A stretch of DNA of 13,325 nucleotides from JACPWY01 sp964603655. Lineage in GTDB: Bacteria; Bdellovibrionota; FAC87; UBA2466. The notes below the pieces were generated by a model. The model did no database searches. It was not told the DNA's origin and saw only the letters and a list, made by a program, of their open reading frames with translations. Below, in pieces: positions 7,483 to 13,325 of the stretch. The DNA is taken from NCBI GenBank assembly GCA_964603655.1, contig CAZRVZ010000001.1:1-13325 (forward strand). Reading direction: 5' to 3'. The stretch's first letter is position 1. Each line of letters opens with the position of its first letter. The position numbers and the translations under genes were made by a program.

Positions 7483-7508
7483 AATTTGAAACCACGTGGT
7501 TTCAAATT
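7483..7508. promoter_or_regulatory. Perfect 26-bp palindrome upstream of the TIGR02147 gene, probable operator
   Basis: The 13-bp half AATTTGAAACCAC is followed directly by its exact reverse complement, centred between 7495 and 7496. A perfect palindrome this long is not expected by chance in a window of this size. It lies 45-70 nt before the regulator's ATG. It contains GAAACC/GGTTTC half-sites that recur in inverted repeats at 10566-10587 and 11496-11519; TGGTTTCAAAT (7497-7507) is repeated exactly at 11498-11508. A TATAAC at 7455-7460 could be a -10 box. An alternative reading is a hairpin ending the upstream transcript, but no T-run follows. Confidence 0.6.
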
Positions 7509-7552
7509 CCAGTTGATCTGTGCCCGCGTGTTTTGGTATCTATCCGGTCCCA

Positions 7553-8341
7553 ATGGAATTGGTTCACGAACACTCAGCGATACCTGTTGCCGCAATGGAG
7601 CCGAGGGATGTTCTGAGGGCTGAGTTGGCGAGGCGAGGTGAAAAAAATGCGCGTTACAGTCTTCGCGCGTTTGCCAAGTCGCTGGGGATGAGCCACACGG
7701 TTTTGTCGCTAGTGATGTCCGGAAAGCGGCAGCTTTCAAAAAGAGCGGCCGCGCGCGTGGTGAATGCGTTGGCGCTTTCGCCGGAAGAGTCCCAGGCGCT
7801 TTTTCGCGAGCGATCGGAAACAGCATCGAACTTTGTGGCCACTCCGACGCCGTTGGATCTCGATACGTTTGCCGTTATTTCCGAGTGGTATCACTTTGCT
7901 ATCCTAAGCCTTCTAGAAATTCCAAAAGCGCGTCTGGAGACGGGGTGGATTAGCAAGCAATTGGGTATCACCAATTTAGAGGCATCCTTGGCTATTGAGC
8001 GGCTCACTCGTCTGGGACTTATCGCGCGTGGAAAAGAGGGGCGTTGGCGCCAGACCAAAAAATCATATCGAATCGATCCTCGGTATTCGACTGCCGCAAC
8101 CCGACGGTTTCAATTTCAGTTACTTGATAAGGCTACTCAGTCCCTTCAAAACGAGCCGCTCGATCATCGGGACCACACGTCAACCACCTTCGCCATGGAC
8201 CCTGCTTTATTGCCGTATGCGAAGGCACGCATTCAGAAGTTTCGGCGGCAGTTATCCAGTGAGCTCGAACAACTGGGGACTCCAAAACGAGTTTACAATT
8301 TAACCGTTCAACTCTGCGGCTGTTCACGGGAGACAACATGA
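7553..8341 (+). CDS. TIGR02147-family (DUF4423) regulator with N-terminal helix-turn-helix
   Basis: The N-terminal part (YSLRAFAKSLGMSHTVLSLVMSGKRQLSKRAAARVVNALALSPEE) is an XRE-like helix-turn-helix. The middle carries the family block ISEWYHFAILSLLEIP followed by a second winged-helix-like segment (WISKQLGITNLEASLAIERLTRLGLI). The C-terminal part (DPALLPYAKARIQKFRRQL, then KRVYNLTVQL) matches the DUF4423 end. Members are widespread in Bdellovibrio and Fibrobacter and are presumed transcription regulators. The start is unsure: ATG 7553, ATG 7595 (which best matches the paralogue at 11819) and GTG 7520 all lack a clear Shine-Dalgarno sequence. The usual phenylalanine-proline near the C-terminus is replaced by CGC. 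The stop overlaps the lipoprotein start in ATGA, so the two are coupled. The palindrome upstream suggests autoregulation. Confidence 0.85.
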   Translation: MELVHEHSAIPVAAMEPRDVLRAELARRGEKNARYSLRAFAKSLGMSHTVLSLVMSGKRQLSKRAAARVVNALALSPEESQALFRERSETASNFVATPTPLDLDTFAVISEWYHFAILSLLEIPKARLETGWISKQLGITNLEASLAIERLTRLGLIARGKEGRWRQTKKSYRIDPRYSTAATRRFQFQLLDKATQSLQNEPLDHRDHTSTTFAMDPALLPYAKARIQKFRRQLSSELEQLGTPKRVYNLTVQLCGCSRETT

Positions 8342-9402
8342 AATCGCTAGCTGTGTGGGTGGTATTCATACCTCTATTAGTTCTGGTCTCTTGTTCAAAA
8401 AAAGATCCATCCGGGATCGGTGCCCCAGAAAAAAAACCGGCCGAAACCCCCGGCCTAGTGACTAACGACGGAAACGATGCCCACGGCGGCGATGGTTATG
8501 TGGCGGAGTTCAGAAACACTGGGCGTAGAATTTGCAAATGGCTTACTGAAAACCAGGCCCCGCTTACGGAAAAGGTGTCCAGCGCCCGATTCTGCGAGGC
8601 TGTGAAGCGCGTGATTATCGAATCTACTGCGGACGGGCTCTCGTTAAAGGGCATCTTCACGGATGCCATCAACTATCCTGCGCAGAATCGGATAGTGTTT
8701 AATCGAGAGCGTTGGCAGAGCCTGCGCGCCGAACACCGGTTGTGGCAGGTTGTGATCCACGAGGTGGTGTCTATTCTGGGCGAGCGCGCCGACGACGTCT
8801 ATTTGGTTTCGGATAAAATAATCGCTGCAGCATTTCCTGATATCGTTATAAAGGGCAGTTACTATCGAGGAAGGCTTCCCTCATGTGAATCTGAAGTTCT
8901 GGTTGGGGATTTGGCGTCGGAGGAACTTTTAAAGGGAACGATTGGAGTCGAGTTGGTGCCTGGCGAAACGAATTCGGACTGGGTGGGTGCCCACTACTAC
9001 TTTCGAAATGGTTTGGAAGGTGATCGAAAGGTACTGGCAGAATCGATGGTGTGTGACTACGGAACCTTTCCATCTGAAGTGTTTAAGTGTCGAGGTGGTG
9101 GGAATCACCAGTTTAAAATGGAAAATATCGACGGTTTAATGAGTATTAAAGTGCGCTCGCCGTACATTGCTGGTCTTCTCGTCAGAAATCGCGCCGTTTC
9201 TATAGAACAGTCGTTTGCTCGTCACTCCATAATTTCATATGAACAGTGGGGCGATCTCGTGCGTGGCGCATTGCCCCTGCATATCGAGGATTTGAAGTCC
9301 GGTGATTGGGCAAATTATACTCGCCACGGTGCCGCCACCCTGGGAGATGAGCTTGTGATGAGCTTTTCAGCCAGTGACTGTCGTTGGAATGCGCAGCCGT
9401 AG
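8338..9402 (+). CDS. Predicted lipoprotein of unknown function
   Basis: The 354-residue product starts with a lipoprotein signal peptide ending LVSC, with the lipidated cysteine at C19, so it should be anchored in the inner or outer membrane. A low-complexity K/P/E linker and NDGNDAHGGDGYVAEF follow. Residues about 110-165 contain DAINYPAQNRIVFNRERW and a VIHEVVSILGERADDVYLVSD segment. The HE pair resembles the start of a zinc-protease HExxH, but the second histidine is a serine (HEVVS), so catalysis is doubtful. Secreted proteins with a GGDG and HE...DD.Y layout are, from memory, common in Bdellovibrio. Several cysteines in the C-terminal half may pair in the periplasm. GGGAG (8328-8332) is 5 nt before the ATG, and the start overlaps the TIGR02147 stop, which points to shared regulation. 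The function is unknown. Confidence 0.75.
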   Translation: MKSLAVWVVFIPLLVLVSCSKKDPSGIGAPEKKPAETPGLVTNDGNDAHGGDGYVAEFRNTGRRICKWLTENQAPLTEKVSSARFCEAVKRVIIESTADGLSLKGIFTDAINYPAQNRIVFNRERWQSLRAEHRLWQVVIHEVVSILGERADDVYLVSDKIIAAAFPDIVIKGSYYRGRLPSCESEVLVGDLASEELLKGTIGVELVPGETNSDWVGAHYYFRNGLEGDRKVLAESMVCDYGTFPSEVFKCRGGGNHQFKMENIDGLMSIKVRSPYIAGLLVRNRAVSIEQSFARHSIISYEQWGDLVRGALPLHIEDLKSGDWANYTRHGAATLGDELVMSFSASDCRWNAQP

Positions 9403-9428
9403 GGTGAGCCCTTCGGTTGTCGGTTTGG

Positions 9429-10469
9429 CTAGTCACCAATTTCGATCAGACCATAGCCTAGCGGACTGTGCAGCTCCCACGGTGTGCCAGCATAGCTCAA
9501 TAGGTAATCAGTCTCATCCTGGTTGGCCGTAAAGAGGTGGCCCCCGGTTTTGCGATTGTAGAGTCGATTGACCGTTTCAGTTCCAACGACCTGAGTGACA
9601 AATAAATACCCCTCGTCCTTTTCGTAGCGCCAGCCCAGATTTACGAGCGCGTTTTTCTCAGCGGTGTTGGTGGTGTAATAGTGGCGGCCATTATTGGGAT
9701 TGTACAGGCGGTGAATCGCCGATTGTGAAGGGTGGGATGCGGATTTGCTGACCAATACGGCCACTCCCTCGCCACGATACCCCGCCGCAACCACGGCCTC
9801 ATATTCGCGCGGGTTGGAGGTATAAAAGTGTGAATCGGCCTTAATGTTGTACGCTCGAAACAAAGGAATCGTGTCGGTATCCGCCGATCCTGCGCCACAC
9901 CGTTTCCACGCAAAGCCGTATCGTTGTTCGGCGACGCCATCCATAGAATCCACTGTCATCGTCGCGAGGCCCACCGTTTTAATCGAGGTTCTCAATTTTA
10001 ACTTTTGTTTGGATGCCGGACAGGCGGAGTAGACGACCTGCTGCCCTCCCAAGATGTACCTAAAAAAATAGTCGTTATCGTATTCGCCGCGTAGGGATTG
10101 CGTCGCAAATAGCCGGTAGGTTCCGCCGCCAATCCTGAGCCCCACATCCTGAAACGCCGCCGCCCCCCGCGCCACTTTGGCATAACCTCTGAAGTCGGAC
10201 CGAAAGAGGCCGAACGAAAACCCAGGCGAGTACGACAGTTCAAGATCGATGTCGCATCCTCTCCTCTGATTTTCGGCGGCCGAATAGTCCGAAAATAACA
10301 AGGTTAACGCTCGCCCATCGGGTGAGAGGAGCGAGCTGACCGTTCCTGCCCCGCAGCCACTTCCGATGTAGGCCACCTTGCTGAGCGTTGCTCCGGGTTC
10401 CTCAGGGGACGCGAGAGCCAGCATCCACGCCGCGGTTCCAGCAAAAACAATTGCAGCCAACTGATTCAT
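9429..10469 (-). CDS. Secreted DUF4360-like protein with three C-terminal DUF5648-type repeats
   Basis: The ATG at 10469 is preferred over the GTG four codons upstream because a GGGGG lies just before it. A signal peptide (NQLAAIVFAGTAAWMLALA) leads to a domain at about 28-190 resembling DUF4360: VAYIGSGCGAGTVS, LLFSDYSA, a GCDIDLEL cysteine, FRSDFRGYAKVARGA and FFRYILGG. Cysteines 39, 72, 150 and 191 could form disulfides. From about 203 come three repeats of the type found in DUF5648: LFRAYNIKADSHFYTSN, IHRLYNPNNGRHYYTTN and VNRLYNRKTGGHLFTAN. Each is followed by an E-rich helix and a glycine-aromatic strand. The protein should be exported and may bind a surface ligand; no enzymatic residues are evident. 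It is convergent with the lipoprotein gene, leaving 26 nt between stops. Confidence 0.8.
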   Translation of the reverse strand: MNQLAAIVFAGTAAWMLALASPEEPGATLSKVAYIGSGCGAGTVSSLLSPDGRALTLLFSDYSAAENQRRGCDIDLELSYSPGFSFGLFRSDFRGYAKVARGAAAFQDVGLRIGGGTYRLFATQSLRGEYDNDYFFRYILGGQQVVYSACPASKQKLKLRTSIKTVGLATMTVDSMDGVAEQRYGFAWKRCGAGSADTDTIPLFRAYNIKADSHFYTSNPREYEAVVAAGYRGEGVAVLVSKSASHPSQSAIHRLYNPNNGRHYYTTNTAEKNALVNLGWRYEKDEGYLFVTQVVGTETVNRLYNRKTGGHLFTANQDETDYLLSYAGTPWELHSPLGYGLIEIGD

Positions 10470-10565
10470 CGGTACCCCCACACCGTGATTTCAGTGCAAG
10501 GGTTGTTCCAGGGGATCTCAGGCGTGAGTCGGGCAGGCGGGTCGAATTGACACCGCCACGGTGGC

Positions 10566-10587
10566 TCTGGTTTCAGCCGATGAAACC
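10566..10587. promoter_or_regulatory. GGTTTC-N7-GAAACC inverted repeat upstream of the DUF4360-like gene
   Basis: TCTGGTTTCA (10566-10575), 6 nt, then GAAACC (10582-10587). The symmetric arms are GGTTTCA and TGAAACC around a 5-nt centre. The same TCTGGTTTCA-N6-GAAACC pattern occurs at 11496-11517. It lies about 97 nt upstream of the minus-strand start at 10469 and about 67 nt past the end of the thioredoxin-like gene. A second small inverted repeat (GCCAC-G-GTGGC, 10555-10565) adjoins it. Likely operator; a transcript-end hairpin is possible but has no T-tract. Confidence 0.5.
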
Positions 10588-10653
10588 GCGATTACCTGCC
10601 GGTGTAGAACGGATTTCTTCCGCCGCGCTCCAGGGTGTGGATTATCCAAAGAA

Positions 10654-11436
10654 CTACTCCTCCTTTGGTGGCAGAAGAATAATCTCTTCTGAATTGTCTG
10701 CGTTTCCGGAAGTGGAGAGCCGTCGTCTCGGAAATCGAACTGCAAAATGCGTAGCCACATCGTTGAATCGCTTGCCCGAAAGTTGTCTAGGTAATCCACT
10801 GTCTTCATCCACAATTGCCCAATCTCCGTCCTTGTCTGCGGCCAATAAAAATACCGCCGGATAGCCCTTTTCAACGGTGTCGCGATATTGCTCCCTCGTG
10901 CTGATCGCAGACCCGGAATCCTCCTGTAGCACACGGTAGAAGCTGATCTTTCCTTGGTTGGCATAGATCAGATCGCTTTCAATGAACTTCTCCAGTTGTC
11001 GACATGCGGGGCAACTTTGGGAATAAAACTCAAGAAAGACTACTGGGTTGGGTTCATTTGAGAGTTCCCGCTTAAATGTTTCATAGCGATCATCCACGTT
11101 GATAATTCGGCCCTTGTTTTTTTTGGAAAACGGGACCTCCGGAATGTCATCCGTTTTATGGACTAACTGAGTTCGCTGAGTTGGTTTGGATTGCGCTCCA
11201 TTCGGAAATACCCAGACCGGCTCCTGGTTCCCATAGCTCACAATGGCACCCACCGCGCCAGGAGGGGCCCTGTACCCATCGACCGTTGTTCCCGGGCCGA
11301 CGTCGATGTAAGTCGACGCAGCACCGCCTTCTGCCGGACCGGCAGAGCTCGAAGATGGGCGATTCGATTTGTCTTTGGCCAGAATGGGCAGGGAAAGTAT
11401 TATAAAAAAAGTAATTAAACGAGTCAGTGTCATCAT
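10654..11436 (-). CDS. Secreted thioredoxin-fold protein with CPAC active site
   Basis: The 260-residue product begins with a clear signal peptide (TRLITFFIILSLPILA, cleavage likely near residue 20), followed by a serine/glycine/proline-rich low-complexity linker to about residue 110. The thioredoxin-like domain occupies about 112-225. VVFLEFYSQSCPACRQLEKF contains a CxxC at C142/C145, and GYPAVFLL contains the cis-proline P193. This points to a periplasmic or secreted disulfide oxidoreductase. The C-terminal tail is acidic (NADNSEEIILLPPKEE). GGAGA lies 4-7 nt before the tandem ATGs at 11436 and 11433, so the start is well supported. On the minus strand TTGAAA and TATTGC, 17 nt apart (plus 11501-11506 and 11478-11483), could be its promoter, with the -35 inside the 11496-11519 inverted repeat. 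Its substrate is unknown. Confidence 0.8.
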   Translation of the reverse strand: MMTLTRLITFFIILSLPILAKDKSNRPSSSSAGPAEGGAASTYIDVGPGTTVDGYRAPPGAVGAIVSYGNQEPVWVFPNGAQSKPTQRTQLVHKTDDIPEVPFSKKNKGRIINVDDRYETFKRELSNEPNPVVFLEFYSQSCPACRQLEKFIESDLIYANQGKISFYRVLQEDSGSAISTREQYRDTVEKGYPAVFLLAADKDGDWAIVDEDSGLPRQLSGKRFNDVATHFAVRFPRRRLSTSGNADNSEEIILLPPKEE

Positions 11437-11495
11437 TTTCTCCGTACGCGTTCCTTACCAAGGATCGGTAACATCTCGCAATACACTCGCCATAT

Positions 11496-11519
11496 TCTGG
11501 TTTCAAATACGGAAACCAG
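11496..11519. promoter_or_regulatory. CTGGTTTC-N7-GAAACCAG inverted repeat upstream of the secreted thioredoxin-like gene
   Basis: Perfect 8-bp arms lie at 11497-11504 and 11512-11519, separated by 7 nt. TCTGGTTTCA-N6-GAAACC is shared with 10566-10587, and TGGTTTCAAAT with the 26-bp palindrome at 7497-7507. The repeat lies 60-83 nt upstream of the minus-strand ATG at 11436 and overlaps a possible -35 box, consistent with a repressor site. Confidence 0.55.
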
Positions 11520-11567
11520 TTTAAGACACCAACGGATTGATTAGATTTTATGGTTTTTGTAAACACA

Positions 11568-11802
11568 GAATATTTCATGCTTATCGGGTTGTCACATAAC
11601 GGGTTCTCAAAGCGCGGCAAGATGCGTCTTAATGTCACGAAATGGATTCGCCGCGAGCGCGTGCAATGACTTCGAGAAGGGCTCTTTCCAAGCCTTCGAA
11701 AAGGTATAGCCCCTCGGTTCGGCAGAGAGTTTGGAATTCTTCTAAGTATGGCCGGGCCGAACCGGACCCGTTATGTGACTATCCGATAAGCAGGGAATAT
11801 TT
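11568..11802. mobile_element. MITE-like element with 38-bp imperfect terminal inverted repeats
   Basis: The segment 11569-11606 and the reverse complement of 11764-11801 agree at 33 of 38 positions by my hand alignment. The shared cores are TGCTTATCGG and GTCACATAACGGGT. The outermost GAATATTT occurs as an 8-bp direct repeat (11568-11575 and 11795-11802), which could be a target-site duplication; its AATATT core is itself palindromic, so this is not certain. The 157-bp interior codes for no convincing protein and contains further self-complementary stretches (for example around 11669-11705). Size, terminal inverted repeats and lack of coding fit a non-autonomous miniature transposable element. 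The alternative is a pair of mirrored operators serving the divergent genes on each side. I cannot name a parent insertion sequence. Confidence 0.5.
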
Positions 11803-11818
11803 GCTTCGAGTTAACCCT

Positions 11819-12601
11819 ATGGAAGGCCTATCAGATTTTAGAAAATTTCTCGTTTCTCAGCTTGAAGCCCGTAAGCGAAGGGCCCCCTTGTCCTCCCTCC
11901 GGTCGTTTTCCGCTAAGATTGGAGTTTCGCCGGCCTCTCTTTGTCAGATAATATCGGGAAAGCGCGGACTCACTAGAAAAATGGCCACCAGGATTGCAAA
12001 GAGGCTTGGCCTTACTCCCGGGGAGACTCGGACACTCATTCACGGCGCCTTAGTTGAAAAATTTCGCTCACTCTCGTTAGGCAATACGAGCCTCGCCCCT
12101 TCAGAAATACCCACTGCGGGCGAAATGAATTTGGATGAGTTTCGACAACTTTCAGACTGGTATTATGGCGCGATACTCAGTCTTATTGATGTTAAAGGGG
12201 CCAAGATCCATCCTGAATGGTTTGCCAGGCGCCTGGGTATTACAACGTTAGAAGCGCATCAAGCCATTCTACGTTTGATGCGGCTCGGTTTTATAGTGAA
12301 TGACGGAGTTAGGTTCAAAACTCTGACTAAAGGGCTTAAGACCCCTTCGAATGTTTCCGATGCTGCGGTTCAAAAGTACCCTTGCCAAAATCTCAAAAAA
12401 GCGGGGGAGGCCCTCAATTGAGACGCAGTAAATCTCAGAGATTTTGGTGCCGTAACGATGGCGATTGATCCAGAAATGATGCCGAAGGCGAAGGCCATGT
12501 TGGAGCAATTTCGAGATCAAATGGCGCAACTCATGCGAACGGGCAAAAAAGAGAGAGTATACAGCTTTGTGACCCAGCTATTTCCCGTTGACCGGGTTTA
12601 A
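11819..12601 (+). pseudogene. Second TIGR02147-family regulator, interrupted by an in-frame TGA
   Basis: From ATG 11819 the protein reads MEGLSDFRKFLVSQLEARK, then an XRE-like helix-turn-helix (SLRSFSAKIGVSPASLCQIISGKRGLTRKMATRIAKRLGL). The family block LSDWYYGAILSLIDVKG and a second winged-helix-like segment ending LMRLGFIV follow. Translation stops at TGA 12419-12421, after KKAGEALN. The same frame then continues with the expected C-terminus (IDPEMMPKAKAMLEQFRDQM, then KERVYSFVTQLFPVDRV) to TAA at 12599-12601. It aligns without gaps to the paralogue at 7553-8341, with the TGA opposite an asparagine. One nonsense change therefore explains the break. A TTG at 11801 with AGGGA upstream is an alternative start but lies at the edge of the inverted-repeat element. 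The 200-residue truncated product may be inactive or altered. Confidence 0.8.
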
Positions 12602-12620
12602 AAGCGATTCCAAGCCGGTG

Positions 12621-13325
12621 CTAGGCATCACAGCCCAGGGTATAATCTTCATTTTCAAGTTTATGGCCCCAGATACCTTGCCCTACGCCTCCGTTTAAGC
12701 GACAGGCTCTAAACATTTTGGCGCGACAGCCCGATCGTCTGGAATCTTCTTCTGGCCCCACGTCAAAATCATACTCGCTGGCGTTCGGCCCCTGGAGGCC
12801 TTTATAGAAAAGGCAAGTCGCATGACAAATACACTGGGACTCCGATCGAGCCCGTTTTACTGCGCCTTGAGCCCTCACCACTTCAGCAGCCGCCCGATAG
12901 GGGGCAACAATACCTTGCGTCATGGCGTCATAGTCGGGGCGATAGTCACGGGGGACATAACCAAGAATCCGTCGAATTTTTTCTCGGTCCTCAGCATCTT
13001 CTTCAGCTATCCTCTTCTCGGACATCTTCATCTTATCTGCATCAGTACTTGCCATAACCCCTTCTCTCTCGCGCTTAGTCTCGGCTTCTTTTCTGTCTCC
13101 TTGTCCATTCTGAAAAACGTTGACCTGAATGTTGTTTTGAATCACCAGTTGGACGTAGCGTGTATTGGCCTCTTTGAGAAGGCCATCGATCGAACGGCCA
13201 TTACTCGCTCGCTCGTCGACAATACCCGGGGACAGATCCGCAACCTGTAGATAGGCTTGGGAAACCACACGAAAAGCGGTCCCTTTTTTCAGGCTCTCGT
13301 CAAATCCCTGTCGATCAAATTGTAG
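12621..13325 (-). CDS. Protein of unknown function, C-terminal part (runs off right edge)
   Basis: The minus-strand frame is open from the window edge at 13325 to the TAG at 12623-12621, giving 234 residues. A GTG at 13268 is not needed as a start because the frame continues upstream (FDRQGFDESLKKGTAFR), so the gene is 5' truncated here. The visible N-terminal part has a mixed strand/helix pattern (AYLQVADLSPGIVDE, LVIQNNIQVNVFQNGQ). A long, highly charged helical or coiled-coil stretch (GDRKEAETKREREG through EDAEDREKIRRIL) follows. The C-terminal 90 residues contain clustered cysteines (SQCICHATC, GCRAKMFRAC, LGCDA) that could bind metal or form disulfides. I do not recognise the family. 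It converges on the broken TIGR02147 gene, with 19 nt between stops. Confidence 0.65.
   Translation of the reverse strand, partial: LQFDRQGFDESLKKGTAFRVVSQAYLQVADLSPGIVDERASNGRSIDGLLKEANTRYVQLVIQNNIQVNVFQNGQGDRKEAETKREREGVMASTDADKMKMSEKRIAEEDAEDREKIRRILGYVPRDYRPDYDAMTQGIVAPYRAAAEVVRAQGAVKRARSESQCICHATCLFYKGLQGPNASEYDFDVGPEEDSRRSGCRAKMFRACRLNGGVGQGIWGHKLENEDYTLGCDA

Noticed and set aside
9403..9437. Possible shared terminator hairpin between the convergent lipoprotein and DUF4360-like genes (GGTGAGCC / GGC-tag-TCACC)
   Set aside because: The stem is broken by a 3-nt bulge, the loop is long and there is no T-tract on either strand.
11156..11638. Long minus-strand frame antisense and offset to the CPAC gene
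   Set aside because: It overlaps the well-supported signal-peptide gene in another frame and its product is low-complexity with no motif.
11764..11801. CCGATAA in both inverted-repeat arms, recalling the -10 of a flagellar sigma-28 promoter
   Set aside because: No TAAA-type -35 element at the right distance in either arm.
11642..11818. N-terminal extension of the second TIGR02147 frame back to ATG 11642
   Set aside because: It lies inside the inverted-repeat element, has no family similarity, and the paralogue does not have an extension like it.
12419..12421. TGA as a selenocysteine codon in the second TIGR02147 gene
   Set aside because: The aligned residue in the paralogue is asparagine, not cysteine, and this regulator family has no redox site; no SECIS-like stem was evident just downstream.

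Overview
The window looks like chromosome from a Bdellovibrio-like predatory or otherwise lipoprotein-rich Gram-negative bacterium (Bdellovibrionota/Oligoflexia). The grounds are two paralogous TIGR02147-type regulators (a family known mainly from Bdellovibrio and Fibrobacter), a cluster of signal-peptide proteins with no clear function, frequent 4-nt gene overlaps, and roughly 50-55% GC by eye. This assignment rests on family recognition, not on a database search.

Layout. Positions 1-217 (minus) hold the 5' end of a secreted protein cut by the left edge. Positions 435-3615 hold gatC-gatA-gatB, the tRNA-dependent amidotransferase operon, tightly packed with ATGA/GTGA overlaps. A GDP-mannose 4,6-dehydratase (gmd) follows 31 nt later. 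Then comes a self-contained vapB-vapC toxin-antitoxin module with its own promoter and a GTGTACA/TGTACAC inverted repeat. The module is bracketed by a 14-bp direct repeat. plsY (acyl-phosphate glycerol-3-phosphate acyltransferase) overlaps a secreted thioredoxin-like protein with a helical C-terminal half.

The right half (7.4-13.3 kb) is accessory. It holds a TIGR02147 regulator translationally coupled to a lipoprotein, a secreted DUF4360-like plus DUF5648-like protein (minus), and a secreted thioredoxin-fold protein (minus). A roughly 235-bp MITE-like element with 38-bp inverted repeats follows. Next is a second TIGR02147 gene broken by one in-frame TGA, and finally a partial minus-strand gene of unknown function running off the right edge.

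How it may work together. GGTTTC/GAAACC inverted repeats sit in three intergenic regions: upstream of the intact TIGR02147 gene, of the DUF4360/DUF5648 gene and of the secreted thioredoxin-like gene. Two of these share TCTGGTTTCA-N6-GAAACC. I infer a small local regulon in which a TIGR02147 protein, or another dimeric regulator, controls neighbouring envelope or secreted proteins. The second regulator appears to be decaying: it has the MITE-like insertion just upstream and a nonsense codon inside. I see no rRNA, tRNA, CRISPR array or complete insertion sequence.
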